Positions 1 to 9,619 are shown, numbered from the stretch's first letter. The stretch is DNA of 64,000 nucleotides from Deltaproteobacteria bacterium (GCA_016933965.1 JAFGTS010000014.1:43267-107266); one strand, 5' to 3'. A program made the numbers and translations. Notes: a model not told the origin generated them from the letters alone.

Positions 1-1
1 T

Positions 2-235
2 TGTATTATAAACAATAAAGTTTTGATTGAGCATGATGCAATTATTGGTGACCATTGCCATATCGCAACTGGCGCCGTTATCAACGGGGGTGTTAAAATT
101 GGTTCAGGAACTTTCTTCGGCAGCAATGCCGTTTGTAGAGAATATATTGAGATTGGGGAAAATTCCACAATCGGCTTGGGGATAAAAATTACCAGGAATA
201 TTTCTACTGGCACAAGTATTAAAACAAACAGATGA
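2..235 (+). CDS. NeuD-like sugar O-acyltransferase, C-terminal part (cut by window edge)
   Basis: The reading frame is open to the left edge, so this is the C-terminal part of a longer gene. About 77 residues form left-handed beta-helix hexapeptide repeats, with an EHDAIIGDHCHIATGA core typical of the NeuD/PglD acyltransferase family, which O- or N-acetylates sialic-acid-like sugars. The stop overlaps the start of the next gene by 4 nt (ATGA), so it is translationally coupled to the NeuB gene. The coupling supports a role in nonulosonic acid synthesis. The exact acceptor cannot be told from this fragment. Confidence 0.75.
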   Translation, partial: CIINNKVLIEHDAIIGDHCHIATGAVINGGVKIGSGTFFGSNAVCREYIEIGENSTIGLGIKITRNISTGTSIKTNR

Positions 236-1233
236 AAAAAACCTTCATAATTGCCGAAGCAGGGGTGAATCATAACGGCAGCCTCGATCTGGCCAAAAAG
301 ATGATCGATTCAGCTGCTGATTGCGGTGTGGATGCGGTCAAATTTCAAACCTTCAAGGCTGAAAAGGTTGTAAGTAAATTTACACCAAAGGCGGAATACC
401 AGAAGGAAAAAACTAAGACTGATGAATCCCATCTTGAGATGATCAAAAAACTGGAACTGAATGCAGCGGCTCACCAAAGGCTCATCACGCACTGCAATAA
501 GAAGAAGATTCAGTTTTTATCCAGCCCCTTTGATCTTGGAAGCATAGACCTATTAAATGAACTTGGTCTCAATATTTTCAAGATACCCTCCGGCGAGATT
601 ACAAATCTGCCGTATCTTCGTAAGATCGGATCATTAAAAAAAGAAATTATTCTTTCTACCGGCATGGCTGACTTGTATGAGATAGAAGATGCCCTTAATG
701 TCCTTACTAATACCGGTGCAAAATTGAAAGATATTACTATCCTTCACTGTAACACTGAATATCCCACACCCATTGAAGACGTTAATCTTAAAGCCATGCT
801 AACGATCAAGTCCACATTCCCCGGTGTTAATATTGGTTATTCGGATCATACACTTGGAATAGAAATTCCCATTGCCGCTGTGTCAATGGGAGCAACGGTC
901 ATTGAAAAACATTTTACTCTTGATAAAAACATGGAAGGCCCTGATCACAAAGCATCACTTGACCCCAGTGAATTAAAGGCCATGGTTTGTGCAATTCGCA
1001 ATATAGAAAGAGCGATGGGAAACGGAATTAAGAAACCATCACCTTCAGAACTGAAAAATAAACTCATTTCCCGTAAAAGTATTGTGGCATGCCGCGATAT
1101 CCACAAGGGTGAATTGTTCACCGAAGAAAATCTCACCGTAAAGCGACCGGGCACAGGGATTAATCCCATGCGGTGGGATGAGATTATCGGCCAAAAGGCA
1201 AAGAGAGATTATCAACAGGATGAGTTAATATGA
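232..1233 (+). CDS. neuB: N-acetylneuraminate/legionaminate synthase (NeuB family)
   Basis: This enzyme condenses phosphoenolpyruvate with an N-acylated hexose (ManNAc or 2,4-diacetamido-2,4,6-trideoxymannose) to give a nine-carbon nonulosonic acid. The 333-residue protein has the NeuB TIM barrel (IIAEAGVNHNG start, VKFQTF, FKIPSGE, SDHTLG and EKHFTLD motifs) and a C-terminal SAF domain from about residue 275. It overlaps its neighbours by 4 nt on both sides. Because a PtmE-like gene follows, legionaminic acid is a more likely product than Neu5Ac, but sequence alone does not settle the substrate. Confidence 0.9.
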   Translation: MKKTFIIAEAGVNHNGSLDLAKKMIDSAADCGVDAVKFQTFKAEKVVSKFTPKAEYQKEKTKTDESHLEMIKKLELNAAAHQRLITHCNKKKIQFLSSPFDLGSIDLLNELGLNIFKIPSGEITNLPYLRKIGSLKKEIILSTGMADLYEIEDALNVLTNTGAKLKDITILHCNTEYPTPIEDVNLKAMLTIKSTFPGVNIGYSDHTLGIEIPIAAVSMGATVIEKHFTLDKNMEGPDHKASLDPSELKAMVCAIRNIERAMGNGIKKPSPSELKNKLISRKSIVACRDIHKGELFTEENLTVKRPGTGINPMRWDEIIGQKAKRDYQQDELI

Positions 1234-2399
1234 GCCGAAAGATATGCGTTGTCACCGGGACCCGCGCCGAATACGGTCTTCTTTACTGGTTGATGAAAGA
1301 GATTCAGGAAGACGCTGATCTTGAACTCCAGCTCATTGCCACCGGGATGCATCTTTCTTCTGAATTCGGCTTAACTTTCCGTCAGATAGAGAAAGACGGC
1401 TTTGAGATTAATAAAAAGATTGAGATGCTCCTTTCTTCCGATACCCCGGCAGGTATTTCAAAATCAATGGGACTCGGTATGATCGGTTTTTCAGACGCGT
1501 ACGAAAACCTAAACCCGGATATTGTTGTCCTTTTGGGGGATCGATTTGAGATCTTCTCCGCTGCCGCCGCTGCAATGATTAATCGCATACCGATTGCACA
1601 CTTACATGGAGGTGAGGCGACGGAAGGAGCGTTTGATGAAGCGATAAGGCATTCAATTACCAAGATGTCGCATATTCACTTTACCGCGACGGAAGAATAC
1701 AGAAGACGGGTCATTCAACTTGGGGAGTCACCCGGAAGAGTTTTTAATGTAGGTGGTCTCGGTATCGACAATATTAATAAACTCAAGCTTATGAGTCGGG
1801 AGGAATTTGAAAATTCAATAAATTTTAATCTTGGTTCAAAAAATCTTATGATAACATTTCATCCTGTGACCCTGGAACATGCCACGGCGAGAAAGCAATT
1901 CAAGAATATTCTTGATGTCCTTAGTGAACTCAGAGATACCCACTTTATTTTTACAAAACCGAATGCCGATACCGAAGGCCGTGTTCTGATTGAAATGATT
2001 GATGATTATGTTTCCAAAAACAGCCATAATGCCACTGCATTTGTCAACCTCGGACAACTCAGATATTTGTCAGCAATGCAATTTGTAGACGGAGTTCTGG
2101 GCAATTCATCAAGTGGGTTTACGGAGGCGCCGTCACTCAAGATCGGTACGATCAACATAGGAGATCGCCAGCGTGGCAGAATAAGGGCCGATAGTATTAT
2201 TGATTGTAACCCCACAAAAGAAGCAATTCTGGCCGCAATTACAAGGCTTTATTCAAAAGAATTCCAATCCAAACTTAAAAACGTAAAAAACCCTTATGGC
2301 GAGGGTGGTGCCTCTAAAAAAATCAAGGGAATCATTAAAGAAACTAATCTTACAGATATTTTGAAAAAAGAGTTTTATGATGTAAAATTCGAAAAATGA
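1230..2399 (+). CDS. neuC: UDP- or GDP-N-acetylhexosamine 2-epimerase, hydrolysing (NeuC/LegG family)
   Basis: The 389-residue protein starts with the VTGTRAEYG motif and carries LHGGEATEGAFDEAIRHSI, both characteristic of the hydrolysing UDP-GlcNAc 2-epimerases NeuC and LegG. These release the manno-configured free sugar that NeuB uses. The fold is GT-B-like and cytoplasmic. The ATG lies within an ATGA overlap with neuB. The activating nucleotide (UDP or GDP) is not readable from the sequence; the neighbouring PtmE-like protein argues for the GDP route described in Campylobacter. Confidence 0.9.
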   Translation: MSRKICVVTGTRAEYGLLYWLMKEIQEDADLELQLIATGMHLSSEFGLTFRQIEKDGFEINKKIEMLLSSDTPAGISKSMGLGMIGFSDAYENLNPDIVVLLGDRFEIFSAAAAAMINRIPIAHLHGGEATEGAFDEAIRHSITKMSHIHFTATEEYRRRVIQLGESPGRVFNVGGLGIDNINKLKLMSREEFENSINFNLGSKNLMITFHPVTLEHATARKQFKNILDVLSELRDTHFIFTKPNADTEGRVLIEMIDDYVSKNSHNATAFVNLGQLRYLSAMQFVDGVLGNSSSGFTEAPSLKIGTINIGDRQRGRIRADSIIDCNPTKEAILAAITRLYSKEFQSKLKNVKNPYGEGGASKKIKGIIKETNLTDILKKEFYDVKFEK

Positions 2400-2444
2400 A
2401 ACTATCTGTATTCAAGAACTATTTTTTTGGACGAGGGAAAAGTC

Positions 2445-3503
2445 ATGAAAGACATAACAATTCATCCCGAAGCTACGATTAAGAATGCAATGGAATTACT
2501 TGACAAGACAGCACAAAAAGTGCTTCTGGTCGTTGATAAAGATAACTCGCTGCTTGGTACGTTAACTGATGGTGATATCAGGCGGCATATTCTGAAGGGT
2601 AATGATCTTGCTGGAACAATTCAAGGTGCATACAAAGCAGATCCAATCTGCTCATTTCAGGATAATTTTGATCTGGAAAAAATCAAAACGATTCTTACGA
2701 AAAATCAAATAGACCTGGTTCCCATTCTTGATCAGAACCGAAAAATAGTAGATTACATTACATGGTCAAAGGCTTTCGGAAATAGCAGTCGATCAACTGC
2801 AACGCAGCTTGATGCTCCAGTTGTAATAATGGCAGGAGGTAAGGGAACGCGTCTTGAGCCATTTACGAGAGTTTTGCCCAAACCCCTTATCCCGGTCGGG
2901 AACAAACCGGTAATTGATCATATCATCGACAGATTCAGGGTTTATGGAATAAGTCAATTTTATTTAACGATTTATCACATGGCCAGGATCATCCGAGCCT
3001 ATTTTGAAGAAAAAAGGCCGGATTATTCCGTGGATATCGCCGAAGAAGATGAACCCAGAGGCACGGCGGGGAGTCTCAAACTCCTTTTAGATAAATTACA
3101 TAAGCCTTTTTTTGTATCGAACTGTGACGTGGTTATAGAGGCCGATTATGCTGATCTTTACCACTTTCATCTGCAAAACAGTAATGATATTACTCTTGTA
3201 GCCTCAACAAAACAGTTTAATATACCTTACGGTATATGTGAACTGAATGGTGGGGGCAGTCTGGAACGAATAGAGGAAAAGCCCGAGTACAGTTTTTTGG
3301 TAAATACAGGGATGTATGTATTGAATCCCTCTGTCCTTGAATTGATCCCCGACAAACAACTGTTTCATATTACTCACCTGATTGACAGGATAAAGGAAAA
3401 TGGTGGGCAAATTGGTGTGTATCCAGTAAGTGAAAAGGCATGGATAGACGTCGGCCAATGGGCAGAATACCGCAAGGCGTTGAAAGTGATTGAGGAAATT
3501 TGA
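2445..3503 (+). CDS. ptmE: CBS-domain nucleotidyltransferase, PtmE-like (glucosamine-1-P guanylyltransferase type)
   Basis: Residues 1-110 hold a pair of CBS domains. From about residue 120 there is a sugar-phosphate nucleotidyltransferase domain with the signature AGGKGTRLEPFTRVLPKPL. This fusion is typical of Campylobacter PtmE, which makes GDP-glucosamine at the head of legionaminic acid synthesis. The ATG at 2445 follows GAGGG at a good distance; a TTG 18 nt upstream is possible but less likely. It abuts the next gene without a gap. CBS domains usually bind adenosyl ligands, so feedback control is plausible. Confidence 0.8.
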   Translation: MKDITIHPEATIKNAMELLDKTAQKVLLVVDKDNSLLGTLTDGDIRRHILKGNDLAGTIQGAYKADPICSFQDNFDLEKIKTILTKNQIDLVPILDQNRKIVDYITWSKAFGNSSRSTATQLDAPVVIMAGGKGTRLEPFTRVLPKPLIPVGNKPVIDHIIDRFRVYGISQFYLTIYHMARIIRAYFEEKRPDYSVDIAEEDEPRGTAGSLKLLLDKLHKPFFVSNCDVVIEADYADLYHFHLQNSNDITLVASTKQFNIPYGICELNGGGSLERIEEKPEYSFLVNTGMYVLNPSVLELIPDKQLFHITHLIDRIKENGGQIGVYPVSEKAWIDVGQWAEYRKALKVIEEI

Positions 3504-4217
3504 ATGATAAACGGGAAATCGGTTTTAGCGATAATTCCTGCGCGAGGTGGATCAAAGGGACTGCCGGGGAAGAACATAAAAGAACTGTGCGGTAAGCCTT
3601 TGATTGCGTGGAGTATTGAACAGGCTCAATCTTGTAAGGATATTGATGAAATAGTCGTGTCAACAGATGACGAAGAAATTGCTGAAGTCGCAAAAAAGTA
3701 TGGCGCAGGAGTACCCTTTATACGTCCTGCAGAATTGGCAAATGACACAGCAAAAAGCATAGACGTTATTTTCCACACCATAGAATGGCTCAAAAAACAC
3801 AAAGGTTACCAAACTGGATATATTCTGCTGTTACAACCAACATCACCACTGCGTGCGGAAGAAGACATAGAAAATGCCATCCTGATCTTAAAAGACAAGA
3901 ATGCTCGGGCAGTTGTCTCTGTGTGTGAAACGGATCATCACCCATGGTGGTCCAACATATTGCCCGAAGATGGCAACATGGAATCTTTTATAAGACCGGA
4001 GATGATGAATAAACGCAGGCAGGAACTGCCCGTTTTTTATAAACTGAATGGTGCCATATATCTTGCTGATACGGATTACCTGTATAAATACAATGGATTT
4101 TTCGGGCCGGATACCTTTGCTCATAAAATGCCCCAAAGCCGTTCAGTTGATATTGATTCGGACTTGGATTTCAGTTTGGCGGCATTGTTATTAAGGGAAA
4201 AAATGAATGATAGTTGA
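3504..4217 (+). CDS. neuA: CMP-nonulosonate cytidylyltransferase (NeuA/LegF/PtmB family)
   Basis: The 237-residue protein begins with IIPARGGSKGLPGKNI, the CTP-binding signature of acylneuraminate cytidylyltransferases, and keeps LLQPTSPLR and the metal-binding DIDSDLDF near the C-terminus. It activates the nonulosonic acid with CMP for transfer. The start codon directly follows the TGA of the previous gene, so the NeuD-NeuB-NeuC-PtmE-NeuA block is one tight operon. The LegB/LegC/LegH steps are not in the window and may lie upstream of it. Confidence 0.9.
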   Translation: MINGKSVLAIIPARGGSKGLPGKNIKELCGKPLIAWSIEQAQSCKDIDEIVVSTDDEEIAEVAKKYGAGVPFIRPAELANDTAKSIDVIFHTIEWLKKHKGYQTGYILLLQPTSPLRAEEDIENAILILKDKNARAVVSVCETDHHPWWSNILPEDGNMESFIRPEMMNKRRQELPVFYKLNGAIYLADTDYLYKYNGFFGPDTFAHKMPQSRSVDIDSDLDFSLAALLLREKMNDS

Positions 4218-4384
4218 AAGCAGACGCCAATAAAAAATCTTTTTACTTTACGGACAAAGCAAATAAAGAGGCTAGTAATCTGTTTCGGACAATTTTCCCC
4301 AATATTATGTCACTGGTCGGCACATAATCGTGGATGATTTTGGATGTGCGACAATGCAAATGAAGAAGCGAAGATATCAATAGA

Positions 4385-5362
4385 ATGATAAAAATTGCTT
4401 TAATCGGTGCAGGTCAACTTGGCAGTCGCCACTTACAGGCCTTGGCTAAGATTGATATGCCCGTGATTTTACAGGTTGTAGACCCCAACAAAGACTCTCT
4501 GAAAGTAGCACGAGAGAGATACCTGGATATTCCAGTAAACAACAATATAGAACGTATCGATTTTCTGGAAGGAATGGCAAACCTGAATGTAAGCATTGAT
4601 TTATGTGTTATTGCCACAAACGCGGACGTTCGATTTAAGGTTTTCAAGGAATTGATCGGCAAAACGAAAGTCGCGAATATAATCTTCGAAAAGATTCTAT
4701 TTCAATCAAAAAAGCAATTTAACGATGCAAAAGAATTAATTAATCAGAAAGGTATTTCATGCTGGGTAAATTGTGCCCGCCGAATGTACCCAATATATAA
4801 CAAAATAAAGGAAATGATGGCGGAAGATAACAAGATTTGTGTACAAGTATCAGGAGGAGAGTGGGGATTAGCCTGTAACGCCATGCACTTTATCGACCTG
4901 CTGGCATTTATGTGCCGCAACACTTCGTATGAACTGGATATTGCGGGCCTTGATCCCGTGGTCTTGCAAAGTAAACGAAAGGGTTTTGTAGAGGTGACCG
5001 GAAAGATCACCGGGGTTTTTTCAAATGGAAGCAGTATTGAGCTTGAATCAATTGCCGGTAAAAAAGAGCCCCCCCGGATTTCAATAAATAACTCACAAAT
5101 AAAAATTGTACTTGATGAGAGCCGTGGTGAGGCAACTGTTGCCAGAGAGGAAAATAACTGGAATGAAAAGATGTTGAAATTTACGGTGCCTTTTCAGAGT
5201 GAACTCACTCACCTGGAAGCAAAAGTAATCTTGGAGACTGGTACTTGTAAACTGCCTGATTATAATGAAAGTTCTATGCTGCACGAGCCTTTTTTAGACG
5301 CCATAAAAAAGCATATAGAGACTGTTGAACATAGAACATATGATTGCTGCCCGATAACATAA
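4385..5362 (+). CDS. Gfo/Idh/MocA-family oxidoreductase (first of two)
   Basis: The N-terminal Rossmann fold (IALIGAGQLGSRHLQAL) marks an NAD(P)-dependent sugar oxidoreductase of 325 residues. The usual EKP motif reads EKI here. PtmF, a member of this family, is encoded in Campylobacter legionaminate loci, so a role in modifying the nonulosonic acid or its precursor is reasonable but unproven. It lies 167 nt after neuA; that gap shows no recognisable gene. The 3' end runs a few bases into the leader of the next oxidoreductase gene. Confidence 0.75.
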   Translation: MIKIALIGAGQLGSRHLQALAKIDMPVILQVVDPNKDSLKVARERYLDIPVNNNIERIDFLEGMANLNVSIDLCVIATNADVRFKVFKELIGKTKVANIIFEKILFQSKKQFNDAKELINQKGISCWVNCARRMYPIYNKIKEMMAEDNKICVQVSGGEWGLACNAMHFIDLLAFMCRNTSYELDIAGLDPVVLQSKRKGFVEVTGKITGVFSNGSSIELESIAGKKEPPRISINNSQIKIVLDESRGEATVAREENNWNEKMLKFTVPFQSELTHLEAKVILETGTCKLPDYNESSMLHEPFLDAIKKHIETVEHRTYDCCPIT

Positions 5363-5439
5363 CGGGCTTAACATTCGAAGATCACAACCCCCGCCCGTTT
5401 ACTCCTTTCAGATTTCACCTCGATAATTTGGAGGATCAA

Positions 5440-6441
5440 ATGCCTTACAATACATTGCTGTCAATACCGGAAAGAGATTTTTCTGACAAGAAAGTCCTCA
5501 TCATAGGTGCCGGCTGGATGGCGATGCAATATTGTATTGCGCTGACACAAATGGGTGTCAGAAATGTCAGTGTTGTATCCCGATCGGAAAAGTCGGCTAA
5601 GGTATGTTTTGATAAGTTTGGATTCCATTCCTATCATGGGGGCTATGAACAATGTCTGCCGAATCTTGACACGTTTGATCTGGTTGTTGTTGCGACATCA
5701 GTGCATGAGTTGAAACCTGCATCCATGTGCGCAATAGAATGCCGTAATAAAAATATCCTGGTTGAGAAACCTGCATCACTCTATTCGAGTGAGCTTTTTG
5801 AATGGGCAAGACAATCAGATGACAGCTATGCAAGAATACGCATTGCCTATAATCGCCTGACCTATCCCAATTTATGGAAACTCAAGCAATGTGTTCACGC
5901 TGAAGGAGGAATAACCTCATGCAGATATACGTTTACAGAACTGGTACACGCCATCAATTTCAATAAGGACCAACCTGACGTTTATGAAAGATGGGGAATC
6001 GCGAATTCGCTGCACGTTATCTCCATGGCCCATGATCTTATTGGAATGCCGGAAGAAATAAGAACATATCAGTATGGTAAATGTAATTGGCATCCTAGTG
6101 GTGATCGTTTTGTGGGAGCCGGTGTTACCCGGGGAAATATCCCTTTTTCCTATCATGCGGACTGGAGTTCCGCAGGTCGATGGGGAATAGAAATCATGAC
6201 ACCTGAAAATGCCTATCGGTTGATTCCATTGGAACAACTTTATCGATGCAAAAAAGGTTCTTTTAATTGGGAACTTGTTGAGACAACTTCAGCTTACCCT
6301 TATGCAAAACAGGGGATCGCAGAAGAAGTGGCAATAATGCTTGCCTTGGAACTTGAAAAGGCAGTTCCATTGGTTGATATAAAAAAAGCTGCGGAATATA
6401 CAAAATTGGCGGAAGTGATTCTGGGATATTCTCTTATTTAA
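5440..6441 (+). CDS. Gfo/Idh/MocA-like oxidoreductase (second of two)
   Basis: A Rossmann fold (VLIIGAGWMAMQY) and LVEKPASLY give the NAD(P)-binding and EKP motifs of the Gfo/Idh/MocA family; 333 residues. I chose the ATG at 5440 because GGAGG lies 6 nt before it. An upstream TTG at 5344 would add 32 atypical residues and overlap the previous gene. The sequence is divergent from its neighbour, so this is not a recent tandem duplication. The substrate is unknown; position suggests a nucleotide-sugar or nonulosonate step. Confidence 0.7.
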   Translation: MPYNTLLSIPERDFSDKKVLIIGAGWMAMQYCIALTQMGVRNVSVVSRSEKSAKVCFDKFGFHSYHGGYEQCLPNLDTFDLVVVATSVHELKPASMCAIECRNKNILVEKPASLYSSELFEWARQSDDSYARIRIAYNRLTYPNLWKLKQCVHAEGGITSCRYTFTELVHAINFNKDQPDVYERWGIANSLHVISMAHDLIGMPEEIRTYQYGKCNWHPSGDRFVGAGVTRGNIPFSYHADWSSAGRWGIEIMTPENAYRLIPLEQLYRCKKGSFNWELVETTSAYPYAKQGIAEEVAIMLALELEKAVPLVDIKKAAEYTKLAEVILGYSLI

Positions 6442-6460
6442 AATTATTGGTAAAAACAAC

Positions 6461-7168
6461 ATGAAAAAGAAGAAACGGGTTTTGATCATAGGCGATTCTC
6501 TGGCAATGCCACGCCCTGACGTATGCTATGAAGATACATGGGTATACAAGTTAATTAAAGCGCTTCCTGAGTTGGAATTTATCGATAAAACGATGCGTGC
6601 GTCTACTTCTGAACGATTGGTAACTGAAGGGGGGGGGGATAATAACAATCCATACGGTGCTGATCTTTTGGAGCATTATATGCCTGATATCGTCGTTATG
6701 CAAATCGGTATTGTGGATTGTGCCCCGAGGTACATAAAAAAAGGTAGCTTAGAAAATATAATACTCAACAGAATTATGCCGCGAAGTATGCGCACAGTAT
6801 ATATGGATTTAATAAAAAAGAATCGTGTAAGAGACCCTCAAAAAGCTTATGTTCCGAGACATAGATTTCGGTCAAATCTCTCTAATTACTTTCAAAGAGC
6901 AGATAACCACAATGTAAAAGTCATAGCCATAATGATTGCGCCTGTGACCAGTGCGTTCATCGATAAAAGTCCCTTCGCAAATCAAAGTATAAAAAATTAT
7001 AATAATATTTATCATGATCTCAGTAGAGATTTTGGAAATGTTGATTTGGTGTATCCTTTTGATGATGTAATAAATTTGGAAGATGTTACTATTGATGGCT
7101 ACCATATTAACTTAGAAGGACACGATATTATTTTTCGAATACTTATGAAACAGATATGTCCAAAATAA
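6461..7168 (+). CDS. SGNH/GDSL hydrolase with a G10 homopolymer tract
   Basis: Block I (LIIGDSLAMP) gives the nucleophile Ser of SGNH hydrolases, and DGYHINLEGH near the C-terminus gives the Asp/His pair. Such proteins in polysaccharide loci are usually O-acetyl or acyl esterases or transferases. No signal peptide or membrane segment is visible, so a cytoplasmic location is likely. A run of ten G (6629-6638) encodes three glycines; a slip of one base would truncate the protein after about 60 residues. It overlaps the flippase gene by 13 nt. Confidence 0.75.
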   Translation: MKKKKRVLIIGDSLAMPRPDVCYEDTWVYKLIKALPELEFIDKTMRASTSERLVTEGGGDNNNPYGADLLEHYMPDIVVMQIGIVDCAPRYIKKGSLENIILNRIMPRSMRTVYMDLIKKNRVRDPQKAYVPRHRFRSNLSNYFQRADNHNVKVIAIMIAPVTSAFIDKSPFANQSIKNYNNIYHDLSRDFGNVDLVYPFDDVINLEDVTIDGYHINLEGHDIIFRILMKQICPK

Positions 7169-8604
7169 TTAAAAATACATTCCTTTACTCTATTGGCAAT
7201 ATCATTCCCCAGGCAGCGGGGTTTTTCCTCCTGCCGATTTATACACGTTATTTAACACCCGCCGATTATGGGATTGTCAGTTCCATGCAAGTTCTAAATA
7301 CGATTCTCGCGGTTTTTTTTACCCTTGCTATTGAACGGTCTGTTTATCGTCTTTACTGGGATTATAAAACAGAAAAGGGAAAGAAGGATTATTTAGGTTC
7401 CGTAGTTGTAGCGCTGTGTAGTATAGCCACCATAATTTTGTTGTTATTATTTCTGTTTAAAGGTTTCGTGGGGTTGATTTATAAATCAATACCCTTCTAT
7501 CCGTTTTATGCCTATGCCATTGTAACTGCTTATTTCTCAGTGCTGGGGCTCATACCTAAGATATACTTACAGTTGAAACAGAAAGCCGCAAGCTTTGTGA
7601 TACTATCTATAATGCAGTTTGCTGCTAATACCACATTCATCCTTTGGTTCATCGTGGGATTGAAAGCTGGTGCTGAAGGTATGCTTAAGGGTCAGATGCT
7701 CGGATATGGAGTAATGCTTCCTGTATTCCTGTTTATAGGATTTAGGATAATCAATTATACTGTTAATCTCTCGATTTTGAGAGAAAGTCTAAAGTTCAGT
7801 TTGCCGATGATACCTGCGTTGCTCAGCGCTTGGGTTTTAAATTTGTCTGACAGGATTTTTATAGAAAGATATTTTTCATTAGCGGATGTTGGAATATATT
7901 CATTGGGATACAAAATTGCAGGACTTGTATTAATCCTATCAAGTGCTTTCAATATGGCATACGAGCCGCTTTTTTATAACTTAGCCAATTCTGACGATCA
8001 ATTAATGGCCAGAAAAAAGCTTTTTTTTTATAATAATACGTTTGTGATGGTCATTTTAGTTATATGTTTTTTTGTCAGCCTGTTTTCCAAAGAAGCCATA
8101 GTTATTTTACTGGATGAGAGATATGCAGAAGCCTACAAGATAGTTCCAATCATAGCCCTAGCTTATTTTATTTCGCAAGCTGGAGGTCTTATGAATCGTT
8201 TGATTTATCAGGAGAAGAAAACGTTTGCCCTCATGATAATAGTAATATTTGGCGCATTATTAAATATTGGTCTCAATTTTTTGTTCGTCCCCCCATTAGG
8301 AGCATACGGTGCTGCTTACGCAACAGTATTATCTTTTGCAGGATTATTTGCCGTTGAGTACTGGTATGCAAAGAAATGCTACTTTATCAATTACGACTGG
8401 AGCAAAATCATAAAGGGATTGCTGATTGCTATACCAATTGCATCTACAGCGTATTTTATAGAAGTGAACATCCTTCTCTCTTTGTTCATAAAGTTAATTG
8501 TAGTATCAATTGCTTCAATGTTTTTATATGCGCGTTTTGGAGTTCAACTTAAGTCTGTCTTTGCGGGCAAAAACAATGAGAACGAGCTCACTGATTCTAT
8601 CTGA
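7156..8604 (+). CDS. wzx: Polysaccharide flippase, Wzx-type (MOP superfamily)
   Basis: The 482-residue hydrophobic protein has about 12-14 predicted membrane segments and the N-terminal pattern of the polysaccharide transporter family (NTFLYSIGNIIPQAAGFFLLP). It should flip undecaprenyl-diphosphate-linked repeat units across the inner membrane. Two T8 tracts (7313-7320 and 8021-8028) occur in the coding region. It is coupled to the SGNH hydrolase by overlap. Together with the Wzy-like protein downstream, it marks a Wzx/Wzy-dependent assembly route. Confidence 0.85.
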   Translation: MSKIIKNTFLYSIGNIIPQAAGFFLLPIYTRYLTPADYGIVSSMQVLNTILAVFFTLAIERSVYRLYWDYKTEKGKKDYLGSVVVALCSIATIILLLLFLFKGFVGLIYKSIPFYPFYAYAIVTAYFSVLGLIPKIYLQLKQKAASFVILSIMQFAANTTFILWFIVGLKAGAEGMLKGQMLGYGVMLPVFLFIGFRIINYTVNLSILRESLKFSLPMIPALLSAWVLNLSDRIFIERYFSLADVGIYSLGYKIAGLVLILSSAFNMAYEPLFYNLANSDDQLMARKKLFFYNNTFVMVILVICFFVSLFSKEAIVILLDERYAEAYKIVPIIALAYFISQAGGLMNRLIYQEKKTFALMIIVIFGALLNIGLNFLFVPPLGAYGAAYATVLSFAGLFAVEYWYAKKCYFINYDWSKIIKGLLIAIPIASTAYFIEVNILLSLFIKLIVVSIASMFLYARFGVQLKSVFAGKNNENELTDSI

Positions 8605-8623
8605 ATTAATATTGGATTAGTAA

Positions 8624-9619
8624 ATGCTTTCGAACTATGTTGCTGAAAGAGCCGAGTTGTTTTATTGCCTTTCATATCAGGCATTTCTGATGGGGCTCTA
8701 TTTGATTCGTTGTGGCAGAAGGATAGTATTTGTCACACAAAATCAAAATATTATCAGAACATGTGAGCAACTTGATCTTGAGGTTATAAAACTTGTCTCA
8801 TTTTCTCAGAAGCATATATGTTTCAATTCAGGAAAGGTGAAAAAATATATTAATCAGTTATGTTTACTGGGCGATGGTGTACCTCTGCACTTTTCACATA
8901 CGCAATTTGATAGTTTTTGTTTTTTATTGATCAACGCTTATTCAAAAGTAGCCCCGATATTTTTTTATAATTTTGAGGTTGAATATGGTGTGGTTGAAAA
9001 AATATCGCTCGATTATGGTTTTTTGAAGACATTATTTCTTCGCCTCATGATGAAAAAGATATATGAATGCGAATGCGTTATTAAAAAAGTGAGAGGTGTT
9101 TATCTGATCGGCATAGATAGGGAATTTTTAGAGAGACATAACATAGAGACAGTAGATAATAAAGATACCTATTATGAACAGATTGCAGAGGCAATAAAAG
9201 ACAGGCAAATTGAGTTGAAAAAATGTCAGAATCTCTTTTTATATCAGGACTTCTCAAATGTGACGTGGCAAAGGTCCATAAATGCAATATACGACTTATT
9301 AAATAAGAAAGACTTTGTTGTAAAATCACATCCAAGTAAAAAAATTGCTGAAGCAGCTCTCAGAAATATGTGCCAATATCCAAAACACCTGCCTTCTGAG
9401 TTAATATTTGGTAATATTGATAAAAATGTTGTCGCAATATATTCATCTTCATTGATTAGTGCATCAAAATTTTCTCATCTCAAGGCAATAAGTCTTATTG
9501 AACTTGTGGAGTGGCGTAACAATGATTATAAAATGTTTCTTAAAAAAGACCTTGTAACAAATTCAAATGGGAAAATATTTTTCCCTGAAAGTTTTGATGA
9601 GTTGTCTGCGCTTTTATAA
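8624..9619 (+). CDS. Sialyltransferase/polysialyltransferase-like protein, possibly frameshifted at its end
   Basis: I do not recognise a close family, but the C-terminal half has a KSHPSKK stretch, an LPSELIFG stretch and a YSSSLISAS stretch. These resemble the HP and S/SS motifs shared by bacterial sialyltransferases (GT38/GT52-type). With CMP-nonulosonate genes upstream, the best inference is a nonulosonic acid transferase. The frame stops after SFDELSALL, yet a second frame from 9612 to 9717 continues with protein-like sequence, so the true protein may be about 35 residues longer. No signal peptide is visible. Confidence 0.5.
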   Translation: MLSNYVAERAELFYCLSYQAFLMGLYLIRCGRRIVFVTQNQNIIRTCEQLDLEVIKLVSFSQKHICFNSGKVKKYINQLCLLGDGVPLHFSHTQFDSFCFLLINAYSKVAPIFFYNFEVEYGVVEKISLDYGFLKTLFLRLMMKKIYECECVIKKVRGVYLIGIDREFLERHNIETVDNKDTYYEQIAEAIKDRQIELKKCQNLFLYQDFSNVTWQRSINAIYDLLNKKDFVVKSHPSKKIAEAALRNMCQYPKHLPSELIFGNIDKNVVAIYSSSLISASKFSHLKAISLIELVEWRNNDYKMFLKKDLVTNSNGKIFFPESFDELSALL

